From: Fulvitalea axinellae
GTDB taxonomy: Bacteria > Bacteroidota > Bacteroidia > Cytophagales > Cyclobacteriaceae
DNA length: 64,000 nt
NCBI RefSeq assembly: GCF_036492835.1
Contig: NZ_AP025314.1
Coordinates: 3,638,010-3,702,009 of the forward strand
Direction: 5' to 3'
The position numbers and the translations under genes are program-made. Numbering within the stretch: position 1 is the stretch's first letter; each line of letters begins with the position of its first letter. The notes under the pieces are model-generated. The model worked only from the letters and a program-made list of their open reading frames with translations, searched no databases and was not told the origin of the DNA. Positions 60,873-64,000 of this stretch are shown here, piece after piece.

Positions 60873-63713
60873 TTAGAGACTTTTTTCGTCACCGCTTTCC
60901 AACACATACCAAGTGTAGGAATTCGGCTCCATATCAATCTCGATTTCCATATCGTAATTACGGTTAAGCTTAACCTCTACGGCTTTTCCTCCTTCTTTTT
61001 TCACCAAAGCTTTGCCCTTGATACCGGTGTAGTACATCGGCAATTTGATTTTCTTTTTCAGGCGCTTGTCCGTTGGGTTATAGATCATGGCGAATCCTTT
61101 TTCCTTCAGTTCGGGATTCACGTGCATAATGGCGTCGTAATCACGGCCGTCCGGACGGCGAACGTGTACGATATCGGAGTTCATGATATCGCGGTATTCT
61201 TTATACCACTTGATCATCTTCACCACCAATTCCTTGGTCTTAGGCGAATCGTACAGGCGAGGTCCGCGATAGCAGGCCTGAACACCCGAACCGTAGTTCT
61301 GCGCCATATGCGCCTCGTATTCGAACAAGTGGTCTTTCAGCGGTTCCAAAGTAGCGGCTTTTCCTCCGCCATGGTATTGTACCAACGGCACGAAGGTCCA
61401 GCACATACTCGGTGTACGCTCCCACTGCCCGTCGTAGATGTTCTGACGACCGAGCATAATCTGTCTGTCGCGCGGCAAAGACCAGTTCACCTCGCGGTAG
61501 CCGATACCGGTTTTGTTCGTTCCGCTCAGGAAATAGTAATCGGGAATGTTCATATACACGCCACGGCCGCGGAGCCACTTGTAAAAATCGGTGATTTGCT
61601 TCCAGGCGTGCCACTGCGAATCCTCCGTGCCTTGGTGGTGCGTATGTTTCTCCGACGCACAGATCTGGCCCGGATACGATCCGTCGTGCTCCAACAGGTC
61701 AAAATCCGTTTTCTCATAAAACTTACGGAGCTTGCGGAAATAGTCGTGTCCCCAGTCACTGCCCAGGCAGGGCGCGCTTCCGTGAATTACGCCACCGCGC
61801 TTACCCGTTTTCGGGTTGATAACATCCACCTCGTCGCTGATCCAACGGCTGGAAAGCAGAGAGTAACTACCGAGTTCGATTCCTTTGGAAACGGCGTAAT
61901 CGTGAAGCTCTTTGAATTTCTTGTAATTGCCTTCGCGCTCGTCTTCCATGTTCAGGCCACTGCCGAAGCTAAGGATCACCATCTCGTATCCCGTCTCAAC
62001 GCATTGGTCGATGGCGGTCTTCACCACTTTCGGATCCGTTGAGGTAAGGTGCATGAAAATAGGATTTTCAAAAGCCCAAGGAGCGATGGCCCTGTACATT
62101 CTTTTTCTCGACAAGCCTTTGCGCTCACGGTCATAACTGTCGTGGATCAATTCGAACGTACGGAAAGTTTCGAACTCTCCGCCTTGTTTCACCAACTGGT
62201 TCGGCCCGATAGGCGGACGGGATTCGAGAATACATGGCGTCTTGAGGCTGTAGCTGGCTTGCGAAGTATATTTCAAATCACGCTCCCAATTGGTAGTGCG
62301 GTTGGCGCCTTTCGGACGGAAAGAATGGAACGCGTAATCGCTTTCCACATCGATATTCGGATACATTTTCATGTCGGCGTCCACTGAAGACGAGGCTTCC
62401 ACCATGGCCAACACTTCGTTCGAGAACTTGTTGATGCGGATATTTTTTCCGCCTTTGTTCTCCACAGTCATCCATTTGTCGAACAACGGCAAGCCGTCAT
62501 AGATTTCGTAATGAACCTTGACTACTACGCCTTCCAAAGCTTTGTCGTGATGCTTTAGGGTAAAAACAAGACGCTTGCCTTTGGCCGGATACTGGCTAAC
62601 GAGGCTCCAGCGCTTCTTTTTCCAAGCGAAACGCTCTTCTATCTCACCGACTTCGAAATCGGTCACGTAAAAGTCCGCCGGGTCAGCGTACATATTGTCC
62701 ACCCAGTTTTCCTTGAAATATCCGCGCTCGATCTCGCCACGGAGACCACCTACCATATACGTCTTCCCGTCTATTTCCAGACGCCCTTCAGGGCTAACGG
62801 CACGAAGCATTTCCTCACCGTTCATACGGTTGCGCAGGCCGGCGGTGGCCAAGTTTGGAGTAATGCGGAAAGTACGCGACACCAAGCCGTTGGTCAGCAC
62901 CAACGATTTCTTGTCGGCGCCACGGTAAACCCCGGACCTCCAAGGCTTAGGATCGATCAGCCAGTCACGGTCGGCCGGATCGGGGAAATTTGTGGGCTCC
63001 AAAGACAACCTGCGAAGCTTCGGGGCGAGGTTTTTCTTGAAGAATTTATCAGAGGCCCCTTTTGCGAAAGCGTAAGACTCCTCCACCAAAAACGGACGGG
63101 AACCTTTGTAAGAAAGCTCCGCGCCGATCCAGTTGGCGTGGTCGCCACTAGGCCCGTCGCCGAGATCCTTGACGGTAAGCTTCAGCATTTTTATGCCTTT
63201 CAAGTTTACGCTAAGCTCTTTCGGGGCGTCGCCTTGGCGGATCTCGCCACTCTCCCACAGTAGCTTATTGTCGCCGTACACTTCGAAGATTACCGAACCG
63301 GAAGCGATTTCTCCTTGCTTGTTCGTCAGGCCCTTGAAGTGTTTGTATGGCTGGCCGTGATATTTTCCCTCGACGTAATACAGGCGCTCGCCTTCGGTCA
63401 TTACGTTGGATTTGACGTTTTTCGGCAGTTTGGTCTTATCGTTTACGCCCACCTGAGCCGTAAACTTGAGGCCTTTGCCCTCAAGCCAAACGAACATCTC
63501 CGTGCCCGAGTGCACTCCCACGCCGTTTCCGTAGCTCTGGCCGGCCACCATCATCCGGCTGTGGGTGACGGAGCGGTTCTTTACGGCTTGGCCGTAGACC
63601 ACCTTGGCCTTACCCAAGTTCAGCTCCGACAGCGGGGAGCTGTTCTGCGCGGAGGCCACCCCGACGCAGGAAAACAAGAACAAAGCCCATAAGGCATTCC
63701 TAAAAAATCCCAT
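60873..63713 (-). CDS. Exported NPCBM-domain glycoside hydrolase-like protein, paralogue B
   Basis: A 946-residue exported protein (signal MGFFRNALWALFLFSCVGVASA, cleaved before QNSS). Same domains as paralogue A: NPCBM (about 28-205, YGNGVGVHSGTEMFVWLEG), beta-sandwich, barrel-like region with the candidate Asp in LEHDGSYPGQ near residue 678, and C-terminal beta domain. The last 60 residues are almost identical between copies (KLPMYYTGIKGKA, MEIEIDMEPNSYTWYVLES), whereas N-termini differ more. It follows a probable SusD gene on the same strand, so it likely belongs to a polysaccharide utilization locus. Exact glycoside family unknown. Confidence 0.75.
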   Translation of the reverse strand: MGFFRNALWALFLFSCVGVASAQNSSPLSELNLGKAKVVYGQAVKNRSVTHSRMMVAGQSYGNGVGVHSGTEMFVWLEGKGLKFTAQVGVNDKTKLPKNVKSNVMTEGERLYYVEGKYHGQPYKHFKGLTNKQGEIASGSVIFEVYGDNKLLWESGEIRQGDAPKELSVNLKGIKMLKLTVKDLGDGPSGDHANWIGAELSYKGSRPFLVEESYAFAKGASDKFFKKNLAPKLRRLSLEPTNFPDPADRDWLIDPKPWRSGVYRGADKKSLVLTNGLVSRTFRITPNLATAGLRNRMNGEEMLRAVSPEGRLEIDGKTYMVGGLRGEIERGYFKENWVDNMYADPADFYVTDFEVGEIEERFAWKKKRWSLVSQYPAKGKRLVFTLKHHDKALEGVVVKVHYEIYDGLPLFDKWMTVENKGGKNIRINKFSNEVLAMVEASSSVDADMKMYPNIDVESDYAFHSFRPKGANRTTNWERDLKYTSQASYSLKTPCILESRPPIGPNQLVKQGGEFETFRTFELIHDSYDRERKGLSRKRMYRAIAPWAFENPIFMHLTSTDPKVVKTAIDQCVETGYEMVILSFGSGLNMEDEREGNYKKFKELHDYAVSKGIELGSYSLLSSRWISDEVDVINPKTGKRGGVIHGSAPCLGSDWGHDYFRKLRKFYEKTDFDLLEHDGSYPGQICASEKHTHHQGTEDSQWHAWKQITDFYKWLRGRGVYMNIPDYYFLSGTNKTGIGYREVNWSLPRDRQIMLGRQNIYDGQWERTPSMCWTFVPLVQYHGGGKAATLEPLKDHLFEYEAHMAQNYGSGVQACYRGPRLYDSPKTKELVVKMIKWYKEYRDIMNSDIVHVRRPDGRDYDAIMHVNPELKEKGFAMIYNPTDKRLKKKIKLPMYYTGIKGKALVKKEGGKAVEVKLNRNYDMEIEIDMEPNSYTWYVLESGDEKSL

Positions 63714-63865
63714 GATTGATTCTGACTAATGTTATACGATTAAATCAGCCCAAATAAACCGCCCAAGGGGTTAACGGAAGGGATAACGGCGATTAGAAAC
63801 CACCTTTTTCGCTTAAAAAACACCTGCGAACAGGGAAAATGAACATTGTACACGACAAAAAAGTA

Positions 63866-63897
63866 AGCGCCGAGCGGACTAAAGCCCACCCGGCGCT
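63866..63897 (-). terminator. Terminator of the SusD-like gene
   Basis: Arms AGCGCCG (63866-63872) and CGGCGCT (63891-63897). On the minus strand a T run follows (63855-63861), 54 bases beyond the SusD-like stop. Confidence 0.7.
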
Positions 63898-63950
63898 ATG
63901 CAAAATGTATCCGGGAATCAGTTCCCTAAGGGTTTACCTACACACACAAA

Positions 63951-64000
63951 TCAGTTATACCCTGGGTTATTCGAAATAGTGCTTTCGACGTTGGCATCGA
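63951..64000 (-). CDS. C-terminus of a probable SusD/RagB-family lipoprotein (partial)
   Basis: Only the last 16 codons fall in the window, ending DANVESTISNNPGYN and TGA at 63953-63951. An ending with NPGY after short polar residues is typical of SusD/RagB starch-binding lipoproteins, which pair with SusC TonB receptors. The gene continues beyond the right edge. With the two glycosidase-like paralogues it suggests a polysaccharide utilization locus. The call rests on a very short segment. Confidence 0.5.
   Translation of the reverse strand, partial: DANVESTISNNPGYN

Noticed and set aside
61122..62042. 306-codon plus-strand frame
   Set aside because: Antisense of paralogue B; a similar shadow (57443-58111) occurs over paralogue A, as expected from shared sequence rather than a real gene.
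1..64000. CRISPR arrays, tRNA, rRNA, insertion sequences
   Set aside because: Reading the intergenic regions gave no regular direct repeats, cloverleaf ends, transposase motifs or rRNA signatures.

Overview
The window looks like a Bacteroidota chromosome, most likely Cytophagales. The signs are a type IX secretion sorting domain (47.7-47.9 kb), a SusD-like C-terminus at the right edge, BatA and DUF4199 family proteins, a menaquinone pair, weak or absent Shine-Dalgarno sites, and a TTG-19-TAnnTTTG promoter in front of the SRP RNA. Most genes are ordinary chromosomal genes in short, tightly packed operons, often with ATGA stop/start overlaps. I saw no phage, insertion sequence, CRISPR array, rRNA or tRNA.

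Left part (1-20 kb). A polytopic GT39-like transferase running off the left edge is coupled to a DPM1-like glycosyltransferase. Then come an MsbA-type ABC exporter, a YifB/ComM ATPase, a histidine phosphatase, a thioesterase/isochorismate synthase pair for menaquinone, a radical SAM protein with an N-terminal Cys cluster, two exported proteins, and the bifunctional NAD(P)HX repair enzyme. At 15.1-18.4 kb a UbiA-type prenyltransferase, a HAD-IB phosphatase and a large membrane protein form an operon that may make and use a polyprenyl-phosphate pentose. An AraC regulator and a membrane protein follow.

Middle (20-32 kb). The most coherent system is a surface-glycan locus at 21.5-27.7 kb. It has a CMP-sugar cytidylyltransferase, a NANS-like nonulosonate synthase, a KdsC-like phosphatase, a DUF115/GT42-like protein that may be the transferase, a GT4 glycosyltransferase and, divergently, a Wzx-like flippase. 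The set fits a KDN- or sialic-type acid made through a 9-phosphate. Next are an NlpC/P60 lipoprotein, a BatA-domain protein, a dihydroorotase-like protein lacking metal ligands, and a DUF4199 protein.

Right middle (32-49 kb). A 1444-residue hybrid histidine kinase (six PAS-like regions, GAF, HisKA, HATPase, REC, Hpt) sits with a single-domain response regulator. MiaA, the SRP RNA, a transaldolase-family enzyme, an FtsE-like ATPase, a sigma/anti-sigma/adhesin-like operon, fructosamine kinase, a porin, a T9SS cargo protein and a lipoprotein follow.

Right part (49-64 kb). A GH20 hexosaminidase, YraN, LipB with an overlapping conserved hypothetical, a CLC protein with fluoride-type motifs, a sulfotransferase-like protein, and two tandem NPCBM-domain glycosidase-like paralogues, each followed by the same hairpin. 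The window ends in the tail of a SusD-like gene, so the paralogues probably belong to a polysaccharide utilization locus.
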